Assembly: GCF_039522665.1 (NCBI RefSeq)
Contig: NZ_BAAADV010000008.1
Span: 226,909 to 290,908, forward strand
Length of the DNA: 64,000 bases
Direction: 5' to 3'
From: Natronoarchaeum mannanilyticum
GTDB lineage: Archaea > Halobacteriota > Halobacteria > Halobacteriales > Natronoarchaeaceae
Shown in pieces: positions 45,479 through 54,731 of this stretch. The notes below the pieces were generated by a model. The model searched no databases. It was not told the origin of the DNA and saw only the letters and a program-made list of their open reading frames with translations. Each line of letters begins with the position of its first letter. The first letter of the stretch is position 1. Made by a program: the position numbers and the translations under genes.

Positions 45479-48400
45479 TCAGTCTGTCTGGGGCGGTTCG
45501 ATGGGGGTGTCGCCGTCTGCGGTATTGGCGTCCAGCTCGCGGGGCAACTGCTCGCGCGCGAGTGCGGACGGGTCAGCGGCGGCGTCAAACGGATGGAAGT
45601 CGAACGAGAACGAGACCGGCTCGGGCTGAACGCGGTACTCCGGGAGCGGCTTGACCGGCGTCCCACCGACGCCGGAGACGGCGACGTCGGCGAACAGCGT
45701 CGTCCCGTCCTTCTCAACCAGTTCCTCGAGGCGACTCGCCGACGCGAGGTTCTCGTACTGGTCGAGTCGAACGTTAAGCGGCTGGTCGCCGGATACCACG
45801 ACGCCGACATCCTCGCTCGTCACGCTGACCCAGCGCACGTCGGTCTTGTTACCGTTATCCGAGGGAACGCGGTACGGGACGAACTGGTCGTCAATCCCGC
45901 CGGCGTAGCGTCCGATCTCGCTGCCGGTCTTGCGGTCGGGGTAGGTTTCCTCGGGTCCGCGCCCGAACCACTCGATCGACGAGAACGACGCCGGAAGATC
46001 GAACTGGACGCCGAGTCTTGGCAGCCACGACTCGAGCGTATTTCGGAGCGTATCCGTGGGATCGACGTCGACTGTCGTCGTGACGGCGCCGTTCCCGAAC
46101 ACCTCGTGCCGGTAGCGCAGATCGAACAGCGCGTCGCCGTCGGGATTCAGGGCCACCGACTCGGCAATCAGGCGAACGGCCCCCGGAACTGGGCGTTTAA
46201 CGGAGTAGTCGAGCAGTTCGTGCCGGAGGTCGTCCAGCCCGAGCGCCCGCCACTCCGAGGCGTTGTCGTACCCCCACTCGGTGTCGCTGTCGAGGTGCTG
46301 CTCGTTCGCCAGCGGGGCCCGAAACGCACCGAACAGTGGCCCGTCGATCGCTACGACGTCGCCGTCGTACTCGAACTCGCAGAACACCCCGCGATCCGCG
46401 TCGAAGCGGTACGCAAACCGATCGCCGCGGAGTTCGATCGTCGATCCGGTTTCCGAGACTGCGATCGGGGGCTGTTCCGCGGGGGATTCGGGTGAGGGCT
46501 CGGGCATATCGAAGGGCACCTCGAACTGCTCAAACCCGATCTCGTGGCCCGCTGTCGCCCAATCGGTATCCTCGGCAAGTTCGAGTCGGATCGTCAGATG
46601 ACACACGGAGCCGACGTCCACGTCCGGGTGATTGAGCGGAACGATGACGCCCCGCTCGTGGCCCGGGGGAACGTCGAGGTCGAGCACGCCCGACTGTACG
46701 ACGGCGCCGTCGACCGCGAGCTCCCAGGTCGCATCGAACGCGCTCAGGTTGGTGAAATCGTAGTGGTTCGTGACCGTGAGGATCCCCTCCTCGAGCGAAA
46801 CGGCGTCGGCGGTGAACGGCTGCTGGGTCTTTTTCACCTGACGCAGTTCAGGCTGGGGTGTCAGGTCCGCGAACACCGTCCCGTCGAGCAGGAACGGATC
46901 GTCGTCGATCCACCACTCCTCGCCGTCGGCGACGGGGACGGCATCGCCGGCGAGCGTCTGGTTGCACCACTCCCAGATGAACCCGCCCTGGAGGCCGCTG
47001 ATCTCCCGGATCAGCTCCCAGTACGCGTCCTGAAGCCCGAGACTGTTACAGAGCGCATGGCCGTACTCGCCCATCACGAGCGGCCGGTCGTCGACGGCGT
47101 CGTGCTGGACGAGCGTGTGCGGAACCGGATATCGTGGACCGGAGACATCGGTGAACGGCGCCGTTCCGGTCATGTTCTCGTGGTACTTGTCGTACGGCGC
47201 AGGGCCCGATCCCTGGTGGTAGACAAATCGGGTGCCGTCTCGATCGCGGGCGTACGACGCCATCTTCTCGTGGGGGGGGCCCTCGCCAGCCTCGTTGCTC
47301 GTACTCCAGGCGACGATTGACGCGAAGTTCTTGTGGTGTTCGACCATCCGCTCGAACCGCTGGAAGTACGAGTCGTGGAACGTCGGGGCCTTGTGGACGA
47401 AGTCCATGTCGAAGTGCGTCTCGACGTTCGCCTCGTCGACGACGTACATCCCCAGCTCGTCGGCGAGTTCGTAGATCTCGAGGTCGTTCGGGTAGTGAGA
47501 GGTTCGGACGGCGTTGATGTTGTTCCGCTTCAGCATGCGGAACTCCTCGAGGGAGCGCTCATACGGGACGGTTCGTCCCGTCTCGGGATCGTGCTCGTGG
47601 CGGTTCATTCCGCGGAACGTCACCGGTTCCCCGTTCACGAGTACCTGTCCGTCCTCGATCTCGAACTCCCGGAACCCGACCCGCTGTGGGATCGCTTCGC
47701 GGACCGTTCCGTCCGGCCCGCGCAGTTCCAGGACGAGATCATAGAGATTCGGATGTTCGGCCGACCACTGGGCCGGTCGCTCGACGGTCGTTTGCAGGCG
47801 TGTCTCGACGCCGTCGGCCAGGTCGACAGACTCGCGGAGCGTCGTCACCTCGTCTCCGGCGTCGTCGAACAGTCGCCCGATGAGCGTCCACCCGTCGTCG
47901 CGCTCGGCGTCAACGCGGGCCTCGTCGGCGGAGAGTTCGGCGTCCACGGTCAGTGTAGCGTCCTCGTAAGCGCCGTCGAACGACGTCCGGACGAAGTAGT
48001 CTCGGAGGTGCACCGCCGGCTTCGAGTAGAGGTAGACGCTCCGGAAGATCCCGCTGAACCGGATCATATCCTGTGTTTCGAGGTAGCTTCCGTCGGAGAA
48101 GCGGAACACCTGAACGGTGATCGTGTGCTCGCCGCCTGGATCGAGCTTCTCGGTCACGTCGAACTCCGAGGGCGTCATCGACCCCTGGTCGTAGCCGACG
48201 TACTCGCCGTCCATCCAGACGAAAAACGCGGACTTGACGCCCTCGAAGTGAAGATAGTTGCTGCGGGCGCCGTCCCAGTCGTCCGGGACGTCGACGGTGC
48301 GGCGATACGTCCCGACGGGGTTGAACTCCTCGGGAACGTTCGGCGGCTCGGGTTCGGTCTCGATCTCGGGAATCCGTTCCCACGTCAGGGCGTGGTTGCG

Positions 48401-48739
48401 GTAGATTGGTCTGTCATAGCCCTCGAGCTGCCAGACGCTCGGAACCGGGATCGAATCCCAGTTCGCGTCCGCGCCGAGCCGCTCGGGAACGTCGGACGGG
48501 GCCTCCGCCCAGCAGAACGACCATTCGCCGTTCAGAAGTTCGAAGTACTCCGACTCGCTCCATCTGGACTCCGGTTCCGACAGTCTGTTTCCGGCGTTCC
48601 GCGCCGCCGCCGTCGACGCGTACGGAACGGTCGGCGCATGCACGGCTTCGACGTTCTCCCCGAGCTGTGACGGATTTTCGATATAATCTGCTACCGCCGC
48701 AAGTTGGTCTGGCTTTCTGGACACGGGTACTCGTAGCAT
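45479..48739 (-). CDS. GH2 beta-galactosidase (LacZ-like)
   Basis: Taking ATG 48739 (MLRVPVSRKPDQL) gives 1086 residues; ATGs at 48754 and 48751 are possible. A TTTTTTTATAT stretch at about 48752-48763 would serve as TATA box for a leaderless transcript. Domain order is LacZ-like: NPSQLGENVEAVHAPTVPY, sugar-binding domain (PVPSVWQLEGYDRPIYRN), barrel with NRHEHDPETGR, acid/base Glu near 483 in STSNEAGEG and nucleophile Glu near 558 in VMGEYGHALCN, then the C-terminal beta-sandwich. No signal peptide, so it acts inside the cell on imported galactosides. It is divergent from the DgoD gene, and the shared region holds operator-like copy 4. Confidence 0.93.
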   Translation of the reverse strand: MLRVPVSRKPDQLAAVADYIENPSQLGENVEAVHAPTVPYASTAAARNAGNRLSEPESRWSESEYFELLNGEWSFCWAEAPSDVPERLGADANWDSIPVPSVWQLEGYDRPIYRNHALTWERIPEIETEPEPPNVPEEFNPVGTYRRTVDVPDDWDGARSNYLHFEGVKSAFFVWMDGEYVGYDQGSMTPSEFDVTEKLDPGGEHTITVQVFRFSDGSYLETQDMIRFSGIFRSVYLYSKPAVHLRDYFVRTSFDGAYEDATLTVDAELSADEARVDAERDDGWTLIGRLFDDAGDEVTTLRESVDLADGVETRLQTTVERPAQWSAEHPNLYDLVLELRGPDGTVREAIPQRVGFREFEIEDGQVLVNGEPVTFRGMNRHEHDPETGRTVPYERSLEEFRMLKRNNINAVRTSHYPNDLEIYELADELGMYVVDEANVETHFDMDFVHKAPTFHDSYFQRFERMVEHHKNFASIVAWSTSNEAGEGPPHEKMASYARDRDGTRFVYHQGSGPAPYDKYHENMTGTAPFTDVSGPRYPVPHTLVQHDAVDDRPLVMGEYGHALCNSLGLQDAYWELIREISGLQGGFIWEWCNQTLAGDAVPVADGEEWWIDDDPFLLDGTVFADLTPQPELRQVKKTQQPFTADAVSLEEGILTVTNHYDFTNLSAFDATWELAVDGAVVQSGVLDLDVPPGHERGVIVPLNHPDVDVGSVCHLTIRLELAEDTDWATAGHEIGFEQFEVPFDMPEPSPESPAEQPPIAVSETGSTIELRGDRFAYRFDADRGVFCEFEYDGDVVAIDGPLFGAFRAPLANEQHLDSDTEWGYDNASEWRALGLDDLRHELLDYSVKRPVPGAVRLIAESVALNPDGDALFDLRYRHEVFGNGAVTTTVDVDPTDTLRNTLESWLPRLGVQFDLPASFSSIEWFGRGPEETYPDRKTGSEIGRYAGGIDDQFVPYRVPSDNGNKTDVRWVSVTSEDVGVVVSGDQPLNVRLDQYENLASASRLEELVEKDGTTLFADVAVSGVGGTPVKPLPEYRVQPEPVSFSFDFHPFDAAADPSALAREQLPRELDANTADGDTPIEPPQTD

Positions 48740-49186
48740 ATCTACGGTCATCATATAAAAAAAGCGCGGTAGCTGACCGGGTTCGGGGTGCGGGCGCAAG
48801 CCGTGTCCGCACCGGGACTTCCGCTGCGATCGCTCTAGATCCACTAATAGTACATCCTGCAAAGTTCTTTTACAATAGTACCTATGTAATTTCTTGGGCG
48901 AGGCTCCGCGGGTTGTACACTATCAGTAAACACGGTGTTCGTGCGGGTGACGTGGTCGCCTTCTACAGTGCGCAAACATTTTGACGGCCTGCGTGGAAGC
49001 GACAGGTGCAGAACGCTACCGGACAGTTGATCCGACCGCCGTCGCCGAGACAAGACGACGCACCCGGCAGGGTGGACCGGTCGACGCGCCCGACAGAGCG
49101 ATCGAACAGCGTCGCCGGGACGGTCGCCGCCGACGCGTCCGTAGGTCGGATCAGTCCGGCGAGAACGACGGTGATCAAGTGTACCC
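48740..49186. other. Divergent regulatory region of the galactoside locus
   Basis: About 447 bases between the beta-galactosidase and galactonate dehydratase genes. It contains operator-like copy 4, an ACTAATAGT element at 48843-48851 and a CATCCTGCAAAG half site beside it. The right half (48985-49186) is GC-rich without a supported gene. Confidence 0.5.
48870..48889 (+). promoter_or_regulatory. Operator-like repeat, copy 4
   Basis: TTACA-AT-AGTA-CCTA-TGTAA, with both arms and the AGTA core identical to copy 2. It lies about 130 bases upstream of the beta-galactosidase start and 300 upstream of the DgoD start, 15 kb away from the other copies and in the other sugar locus. Confidence 0.6.
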
Positions 49187-50341
49187 ATGAGCGAAATCGT
49201 AGACTACGAACTGTTCGAAGTACCGCCACGCTGGGTGTTTCTGCGGATCGAGACAGCCGACGGCACCGTCGGCTGGGGAGAACCGGTGATCGAAGGGCGC
49301 TCCCGGACGGTACTGACGGCGGTGGAGGAACTGATGGACAACTACCTGCTGGGCGAAGATCCCCAGCGGATCGAGGACCACTGGCAGGCGATGTACCGCG
49401 GCGGGTTCTACCGCGGGGGTCCGATCCTGATGAGCGCGATTGCCGGCATCGACCAGGCGCTCTGGGACATCAAGGGCAAGCAGTACGGCGCCCCGATCCA
49501 CGACCTGCTGGGCGGTGCAGCACGGGATCGCATCCGCGTCTACCAGTGGATCGGCGGCGACCGACCGTCCGACGTGGCCGAGCAGGCCCGGGAGCAGGTC
49601 GACGCCGGCTTCACCGCCCTGAAGATGAACGCGACGCCGGAGATCGAGCGGATCGATGATCCGGCGACCGTGACGGCCGCCGCGAATCGGCTGCAGCAGG
49701 TACGGGAGGCCGTCGGCGACGAGATTGACATCGGGGTCGACTTCCACGGGCGCGTCTCGAAGCCGATGGCGAAACGGCTCGTCGAGGCGCTCGAACCCCA
49801 CGATCCGTTCTTCGTCGAGGAGCCCGTGCTGCCCGAGCACAACGACGCGCTGCCGGAGATCGCCCAGCACACGACGACGTCGATCGCGACCGGCGAGCGA
49901 ATGTTCTCCCGCTGGGACTACAAGGAGCTGTTCGAGCAGGGCGTCGTTGACCTAATCCAGCCCGACCTCTCCCACGCCGGCGGGATCACCGAGGTAAAGA
50001 AGATTGCCGCGATGGCAGAAGCCTACGACGTGGCGATGGCACCGCACTGTCCGCTTGGTCCGATCGCGCTGGCCTCGTGCGTGCAGGTCGACGCCTGTTC
50101 GCCGAACGCGCTGATCCAGGAGCAGAGCCTGAACATCCACTACAACGAGACGACGGACGTACTGGACTACCTTACTGATCCTTCCGTGTTCGAGTACGAA
50201 GAGGGGTACGTGTCGATCCCCGACGATCCCGGGCTCGGCATCGACATCGACGAGGAGTACGTCCGTGAGCAGTCTCAGCAGGACGTTGATTGGACCAATC
50301 CTGTCTGGCGCCACGACGACGGCAGCGTCGCCGAGTGGTAG
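49187..50341 (+). CDS. dgoD: D-galactonate dehydratase
   Basis: The protein has 384 residues and matches bacterial DgoD along its whole length: PPRWVFLRIET, GWGEPVIEGR, YRGGFYRGGPILMSAIAGID, LWDIKGK and a C-terminal WRHDDGSVAEW. It belongs to the enolase superfamily. Metal ligands are Asp in VDFHGR, Glu in FVEEPV and Glu in ATGERM. Catalytic His187 (DFHGR) and His287 (APHCPLGP) are both present. It dehydrates D-galactonate to 2-keto-3-deoxygalactonate in the De Ley-Doudoroff route. With the SDR and lactonase in this locus it would complete galactose oxidation. Starts at ATG 49187; the next gene follows after 66 bases. Confidence 0.95.
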   Translation: MSEIVDYELFEVPPRWVFLRIETADGTVGWGEPVIEGRSRTVLTAVEELMDNYLLGEDPQRIEDHWQAMYRGGFYRGGPILMSAIAGIDQALWDIKGKQYGAPIHDLLGGAARDRIRVYQWIGGDRPSDVAEQAREQVDAGFTALKMNATPEIERIDDPATVTAAANRLQQVREAVGDEIDIGVDFHGRVSKPMAKRLVEALEPHDPFFVEEPVLPEHNDALPEIAQHTTTSIATGERMFSRWDYKELFEQGVVDLIQPDLSHAGGITEVKKIAAMAEAYDVAMAPHCPLGPIALASCVQVDACSPNALIQEQSLNIHYNETTDVLDYLTDPSVFEYEEGYVSIPDDPGLGIDIDEEYVREQSQQDVDWTNPVWRHDDGSVAEW

Positions 50342-50407
50342 CTTCGCCTGCCAGCGGCCGGAGTCGCTATCGGTACCTACTTTTTCGTCGGGGCGAATGA
50401 CCCGAGT

Positions 50408-51220
50408 ATGTCGAGGGATCCAACAGACGGCGCAGTCGCGAACAGACACGACGAGCGCGTCGCCATCGTCACCGGATCGACGCGGGGCATCGGCAAGGGC
50501 GTCGCCCGTCGCTTCGCCGCCGAAGGAGCCTCGGTCGTCGTGACGGGCCGAACGCGCGAGCGCGGAGAGGCGGTCGCGTCGACGATTCGCGAGGAGGGCG
50601 GCGAGGCGACGTTCGTGCGGGCGGACATGCGCGACCCGGCCGAGATCGAGGCGCTCGTCGAGCACACCGTCGACGAGTACGGCCGCGTCGACGTGCTCGT
50701 GAACAACGCGGGCGTCCAGACCGAAACCACCGCCGCGGAGGCTGAAATCGACGACTGGGTGTTCGTCGTCGAGACGGACTTCCGATCGTTCTGGCTCTGC
50801 GCGAAACACGCCGTCGAGCACATGGCCCAGGGCGGAACGATCCTCAACATGTCCTCGAACCACGCGTATCTCACGATGCCCGGACTATTCCCCTACAACG
50901 CGATCAAGGCCGGTATCAACGGCATGACGCGAGCGCTCGCCCTGGAACTCGGCCCGTTGGGGATCACCGTCAACACGATCAACCCCGGCTGGATCGAGAT
51001 CGAGCGGACCCAGGAGGAACTCGGCGACGACTACGAGTACACCCAGGAGATCCACCCGGTCGGCCGGCTCGGCACGCCCGCTGACGTCGCGGGGCTGGCA
51101 GCGTTCCTCGCGAGCGACGACGCGACGTTCGTCACCGGCGAGAGCGTTCTCATCGACGGCGGGCGCAGTCAGGTGATGCAGGACGAGCTGTATAGGCAGT
51201 ACCGGACGCAGATCGAGTGA
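50408..51220 (+). CDS. Short-chain dehydrogenase/reductase, candidate sugar 1-dehydrogenase
   Basis: The protein has 270 residues, a classical SDR. The nucleotide motif is TGSTRGIG, followed by NNAGVQ. The catalytic Ser is in NMSSNHAY, and Tyr and Lys are in PYNAIKAG. The C-terminal VTGESVLIDGG is typical. An N-terminal extension of about 18 residues precedes the Rossmann fold. Members oxidise sugars such as galactose, glucose or fucose at C1 to lactones. Its place between dgoD and a sugar ABC transporter, with a lactonase in the same locus, makes galactose dehydrogenase the best guess. Confidence 0.82.
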   Translation: MSRDPTDGAVANRHDERVAIVTGSTRGIGKGVARRFAAEGASVVVTGRTRERGEAVASTIREEGGEATFVRADMRDPAEIEALVEHTVDEYGRVDVLVNNAGVQTETTAAEAEIDDWVFVVETDFRSFWLCAKHAVEHMAQGGTILNMSSNHAYLTMPGLFPYNAIKAGINGMTRALALELGPLGITVNTINPGWIEIERTQEELGDDYEYTQEIHPVGRLGTPADVAGLAAFLASDDATFVTGESVLIDGGRSQVMQDELYRQYRTQIE

Positions 51221-51331
51221 GAGCCGCCGGCTCCGCGGTTTTGTCGGCCTCGGAATGTGGCGCCCGCAACCGTGGTCGGCCGCTGTGGAAACTCTGATGC
51301 ACCGTGCATCTCATTCACACACAACCGTTAA

Positions 51332-51340
51332 TTATATATG
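51332..51340 (+). promoter_or_regulatory. TATA-like promoter element of the ABC operon
   Basis: TTATATATG at 51332-51340 lies 32-40 bases before the ATG of the binding-protein gene and is followed by TGAAGG. The secreted GH2 gene has an almost identical stretch (TTATATATGAAGG at 56087-56099) at the same distance, so the two units may share core promoter design and control. Confidence 0.5.
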
Positions 51341-51371
51341 TGAAGGTTTCAAGCTATTGAATGGGTAAACC

Positions 51372-52670
51372 ATGAAGGACCCTGCAGATCCTAGTCTACG
51401 GCGTCGGCAAGTCATCCAAGCACTCGGTCTCGCCGGTGCAGGCAGCCTGGCAGGTTGCATCGGCGGTAGCAGCGGCGGTGGCGACTCCGAAATCGAGGGA
51501 TGGGCGTGGAACGTCGCCGCCAAGGCGCTCAGCGATGCCGCCGACACGTACAACGAGGAAAATGACACCAACATCGCAGTTGACGAGCTCGGCCGCAACA
51601 CGCATGAACAGCGCCTCCAGACGGCGATCACCAGCGGGACCGGCGCCCCCGAGTTCACTGCCGTCCAGAACTACGACGTCACGTCGTACGGAAGCAAGAA
51701 CGGTCTCACCGACCTCTCTGACCGGATCGACGATAGCGTCCGCGATGACATCATTGACGGGAAGTGGGAGACGGTCAACGTCGACGGCGCTGACATGGCG
51801 TTCCCGTGGGACATCGGCCCGACGGGCATCTTCTACAAGCGGGATCGCTACGACGAAGCCGGCATCGATCCGGATTCCATCGAGACGTGGGACGACTTCA
51901 TCGAAGCCGGGAAACAGCTCCCCGATGACGTCGCGATGGTAAACATCCCGAAAGAAGAGATTTCCCAGCTGTGGCGAATGCTTTTCCGTCAGCTCGGCGG
52001 TCAGTCGTTCACCGAGGACGGCGCGGTGAACATCCACAGCGAAGAGAGCGTCCGCGTTGCCCAGCTCCTGATGGACATGAAGGATGCCGGCATCACCCAG
52101 CGCATCGGACTGTGGTCTGGTGGGTGGTTCACCTCGTTCGCCGAGGGGACCATCGCGTCGCTACCCTCTGCGGCCTGGATGGACGGAACGCTCCGGGCTG
52201 AACTCAGCGACACGGCCGGGAACTGGGGCGTCTACAAACTGCCGGCGTTCGAGCCGGGCGGCAACCGCGCGTCAAACCGCGGCGGTTCCAACATGGCGAT
52301 CCCAGCTCAGATCAGCGACGAAGAGGTCGTCGACACCACGTACGATTACATTGAGTACGCGATGACGACCCCCGAAATACAGAACATGATGCTTGAGGAG
52401 TACGGCCTCTTCCCGTCGCTGACGACGGCGTACGACGCTGACATCTACGACGAGGAGCTGGACTTCTACGACGGGCAGCCGGTCTTCCGACTGTTCGCAG
52501 AGGTCGCCCAAGAGATTGAGCCGTACAGCTACACGACCGACACACCGGAGGTCAACAACGCCATCACCACCGAACTCGGCCGGATGCTTGAGGGGAACAA
52601 GTCCCCTGAGCAGGCCGTCCAAGACGCCGCAGAGACCGTCGCGGACCGCAGCGACCGCGATCTGGCGTAA
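51372..52670 (+). CDS. Sugar ABC transporter binding lipoprotein (MalE/family 1 type)
   Basis: The protein has 432 residues. It has a twin-arginine signal (LRRRQVIQALG) and lipobox (SLAGC) followed by a Gly/Ser linker. The mature domain fits the family 1 extracellular sugar-binding proteins: FPWDIGPTGIFYKRDRYDEAG, WDDFIEAGKQL and SNMAIPAQ. It is lipid-anchored outside and delivers oligosaccharides to the permeases. Genes for two permeases and an ATPase follow on the same strand, making a complete CUT1-type importer. The ligand is likely a beta-galactoside or galacto-oligosaccharide from context. Confidence 0.92.
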   Translation: MKDPADPSLRRRQVIQALGLAGAGSLAGCIGGSSGGGDSEIEGWAWNVAAKALSDAADTYNEENDTNIAVDELGRNTHEQRLQTAITSGTGAPEFTAVQNYDVTSYGSKNGLTDLSDRIDDSVRDDIIDGKWETVNVDGADMAFPWDIGPTGIFYKRDRYDEAGIDPDSIETWDDFIEAGKQLPDDVAMVNIPKEEISQLWRMLFRQLGGQSFTEDGAVNIHSEESVRVAQLLMDMKDAGITQRIGLWSGGWFTSFAEGTIASLPSAAWMDGTLRAELSDTAGNWGVYKLPAFEPGGNRASNRGGSNMAIPAQISDEEVVDTTYDYIEYAMTTPEIQNMMLEEYGLFPSLTTAYDADIYDEELDFYDGQPVFRLFAEVAQEIEPYSYTTDTPEVNNAITTELGRMLEGNKSPEQAVQDAAETVADRSDRDLA

Positions 52671-52874
52671 AATCGCGAGCAGTTCAGGATGCAGAGCGGA
52701 ACCTTTATCATTAACCCAAAGCAATCCGATCAAGAATCCACATGAGTCGACAAACCACACCACCAGTTTCCAAACCGCCGCTGCGCACCGGCAGGTCGAG
52801 CGCTTGTCGGTCCAGGGCGGCCCGCGGAAACGTCTGGTCGTCACGGCCGGAGGTAACGAGGTGAAACCCGTCAG

Positions 52875-53888
52875 ATGGTGTTGAGTGCCATCCAATCTAA
52901 GGTCCGGTCGCTTCCCGCTTACCAGCGTGTGAGCGACCAGCTCAGATACCGCCGGCAGGGCGTTTCCGACGCCGTGCCGGAGGTGCCGGGGCTTCCATAC
53001 CTCTACATCTCCCCGTTCTTCGTCCTGTTCGGGATCTTCCTGCTGTTCCCGACCGCCTACACGCTTTACCTGTCCTTTTTCAGCTATCAGGGGGCCTCAA
53101 ACGAGGCGCTCCTGACGATACCCCTTCTGAAGGTGACGATACCGCAGATCGCCCAGCTCGAGTTCATCGGGCTGGATCACTATCAGCGATTACTCTTCGA
53201 GGACTCGCTGTTCCGTCAGTCCCTGTTCAACACCTCTTTCATCTTCCTGGTGCAGGTGCCGCTGATGGTGATCCTCGGGCTCGCGACAGCGCTCGTCCTT
53301 GACGCAAAGTTCATCCGGGCGAAGGGGCTGTTTCGGACGCTCATCGCCCTGCCGGTCGCGACGGGACTAGTCGCGTACTCCACAATATTCCTGCTGTTGT
53401 TCAACGACGACATCGGGATGATCAACTACGTGCTCCAGTCGCTGGGCGCGAGCGCGATCCCGTGGCTCAGCGACTCGTGGTGGGCGCGGATCACGCTGGT
53501 CATCGCGGTCACCTGGCGATGGCTCGGCTACAACATGATCATCCTGCTGGCGGGGCTCCAGACGATCCCCGAACAGCTCTACGAGGCCGCCGAGATCGAC
53601 GGCGCGAAGCGCTGGGAGAAGTTCCGCTACGTCACGCTCCCCCAGCTCCGGCCGGTGCTGCTGTTCGTCGTCGTCTCCTCGACGATCGGGACGTTCCAGA
53701 TTTTCGCCGAACCGTTCGTCATCACCGGCGGCGGCCCGTCTAACGCCACAATCACGATGGTACAATACATCTACAGACAGGCGTTCATCCAGCTGAACCT
53801 CGGCTACGCGAGCGCCGTGTCGGTCGTGCTCGTCGCGCTCGTGAGCGTCATGTCGATCGTACAGATCAAATATGGAGGGACCGAATAA
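52875..53888 (+). CDS. Sugar ABC transporter permease (MalF/UgpA type)
   Basis: The protein has 337 residues. A cytoplasmic N-terminus of about 50 residues is followed by six membrane helices. The EAA loop is in EQLYEAAEIDGAKRWEKFRY. It is typical of the first permease of CUT1 transporters. The 204-base gap after the binding-protein gene has no other gene. Its stop overlaps the next start (TAATG). Confidence 0.93.
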   Translation: MVLSAIQSKVRSLPAYQRVSDQLRYRRQGVSDAVPEVPGLPYLYISPFFVLFGIFLLFPTAYTLYLSFFSYQGASNEALLTIPLLKVTIPQIAQLEFIGLDHYQRLLFEDSLFRQSLFNTSFIFLVQVPLMVILGLATALVLDAKFIRAKGLFRTLIALPVATGLVAYSTIFLLLFNDDIGMINYVLQSLGASAIPWLSDSWWARITLVIAVTWRWLGYNMIILLAGLQTIPEQLYEAAEIDGAKRWEKFRYVTLPQLRPVLLFVVVSSTIGTFQIFAEPFVITGGGPSNATITMVQYIYRQAFIQLNLGYASAVSVVLVALVSVMSIVQIKYGGTE

Positions 53889-54724
53889 TGCGGCAAGCAG
53901 ACAAGAGGGAGGCGCTCTGGAAGTTCGGGAGCTACCTCTTCCTGTTGGTCATCACGGCGCTCGTGTTGATCCCCATCTACTGGATGGTCGTCGCGGCGAC
54001 GATTCCCCAGCAGGAGTTCTTCAGTTGGCCGCCGCGACTCATCCCCGGCACCCACTATCTGGAGAACTTCCAGGCGCTACAAGAGAACGTCAGCTTCGCG
54101 CGGAGCATCCTCAACAGCCTCATCGTCTCCGTCGGGTACACGGCGCTGTCGCTGGTGCTGTGTTCGATGGCGGGCTTCGCCTTCGCGAAGTACGAGTTCC
54201 GGTTCAAGGAACCGCTGTTCTACTTCATCCTGGCGACGCTGGTGCTCCCGATCCAGTTGCTGATCATCCCGCTGTTCCTGCTGATGACCCAGATCGGCTG
54301 GACGAACTCGTTCATCGCCGTGATCTTACCGTGGGCGGCCAACCCGCTCGGGATCTTCCTGATGCGCCAGAACATGAAGGCGATCCCCGACGCACTGCTC
54401 GAATCGGCACGGATGGACGGCGCGACGGAGTTCCAGCTGTACTACAAGATTGCGCTGCCGACGATGCTCCCCTCGCTCGCGGCGCTCGCGATCATCCTGT
54501 TCATCAACCAGTGGCAGGCGTTCCTCTACCCTCTGGTCATCCTCCAGGAGGAGGAGATGTTCACTATCCCGATCGCGCTGGCCCAGCTCGTCGGGCAACA
54601 GCGCGTCTACTTCGATCAGGTGATGGTCGCGACATCGCTGTCGATCATCCCTCTGTTCCTGGTGTTCATCTTCCTGCAGCAGTACTTCATCAAGGGAATC
54701 CTCTCGGGCTCAGTCAAACAATAA
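53888..54724 (+). CDS. Sugar ABC transporter permease (MalG/UgpE type)
   Basis: The protein has 278 residues and six membrane helices. The EAA loop reads DALLESARMDGATEFQLYYK, followed by PTMLPSL. It begins within the stop codon of the preceding permease gene, so the two are translated together and form the channel. The ATPase gene starts 7 bases after its stop. Confidence 0.94.
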   Translation: MRQADKREALWKFGSYLFLLVITALVLIPIYWMVVAATIPQQEFFSWPPRLIPGTHYLENFQALQENVSFARSILNSLIVSVGYTALSLVLCSMAGFAFAKYEFRFKEPLFYFILATLVLPIQLLIIPLFLLMTQIGWTNSFIAVILPWAANPLGIFLMRQNMKAIPDALLESARMDGATEFQLYYKIALPTMLPSLAALAIILFINQWQAFLYPLVILQEEEMFTIPIALAQLVGQQRVYFDQVMVATSLSIIPLFLVFIFLQQYFIKGILSGSVKQ

Positions 54725-54731
54725 GATAACA

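Noticed and set aside
47333-48670. Plus-strand open frame of 445 codons
   Set aside because: Mirror of the LacZ-like gene; long antisense frames are common in GC-rich haloarchaeal DNA.
48842-48862. ACTAATAGTACATCCTGCAA as a fifth operator copy
   Set aside because: It has AGTA and a TGCAA arm but the spacing is one base too long and the left arm does not match. It may be a degenerate site only.
53872-54729. Plus-strand open frame of 285 codons overlapping the second permease
   Set aside because: Shifted frame of a clear MalG-type permease; composition is Arg/Pro/Asp-rich.
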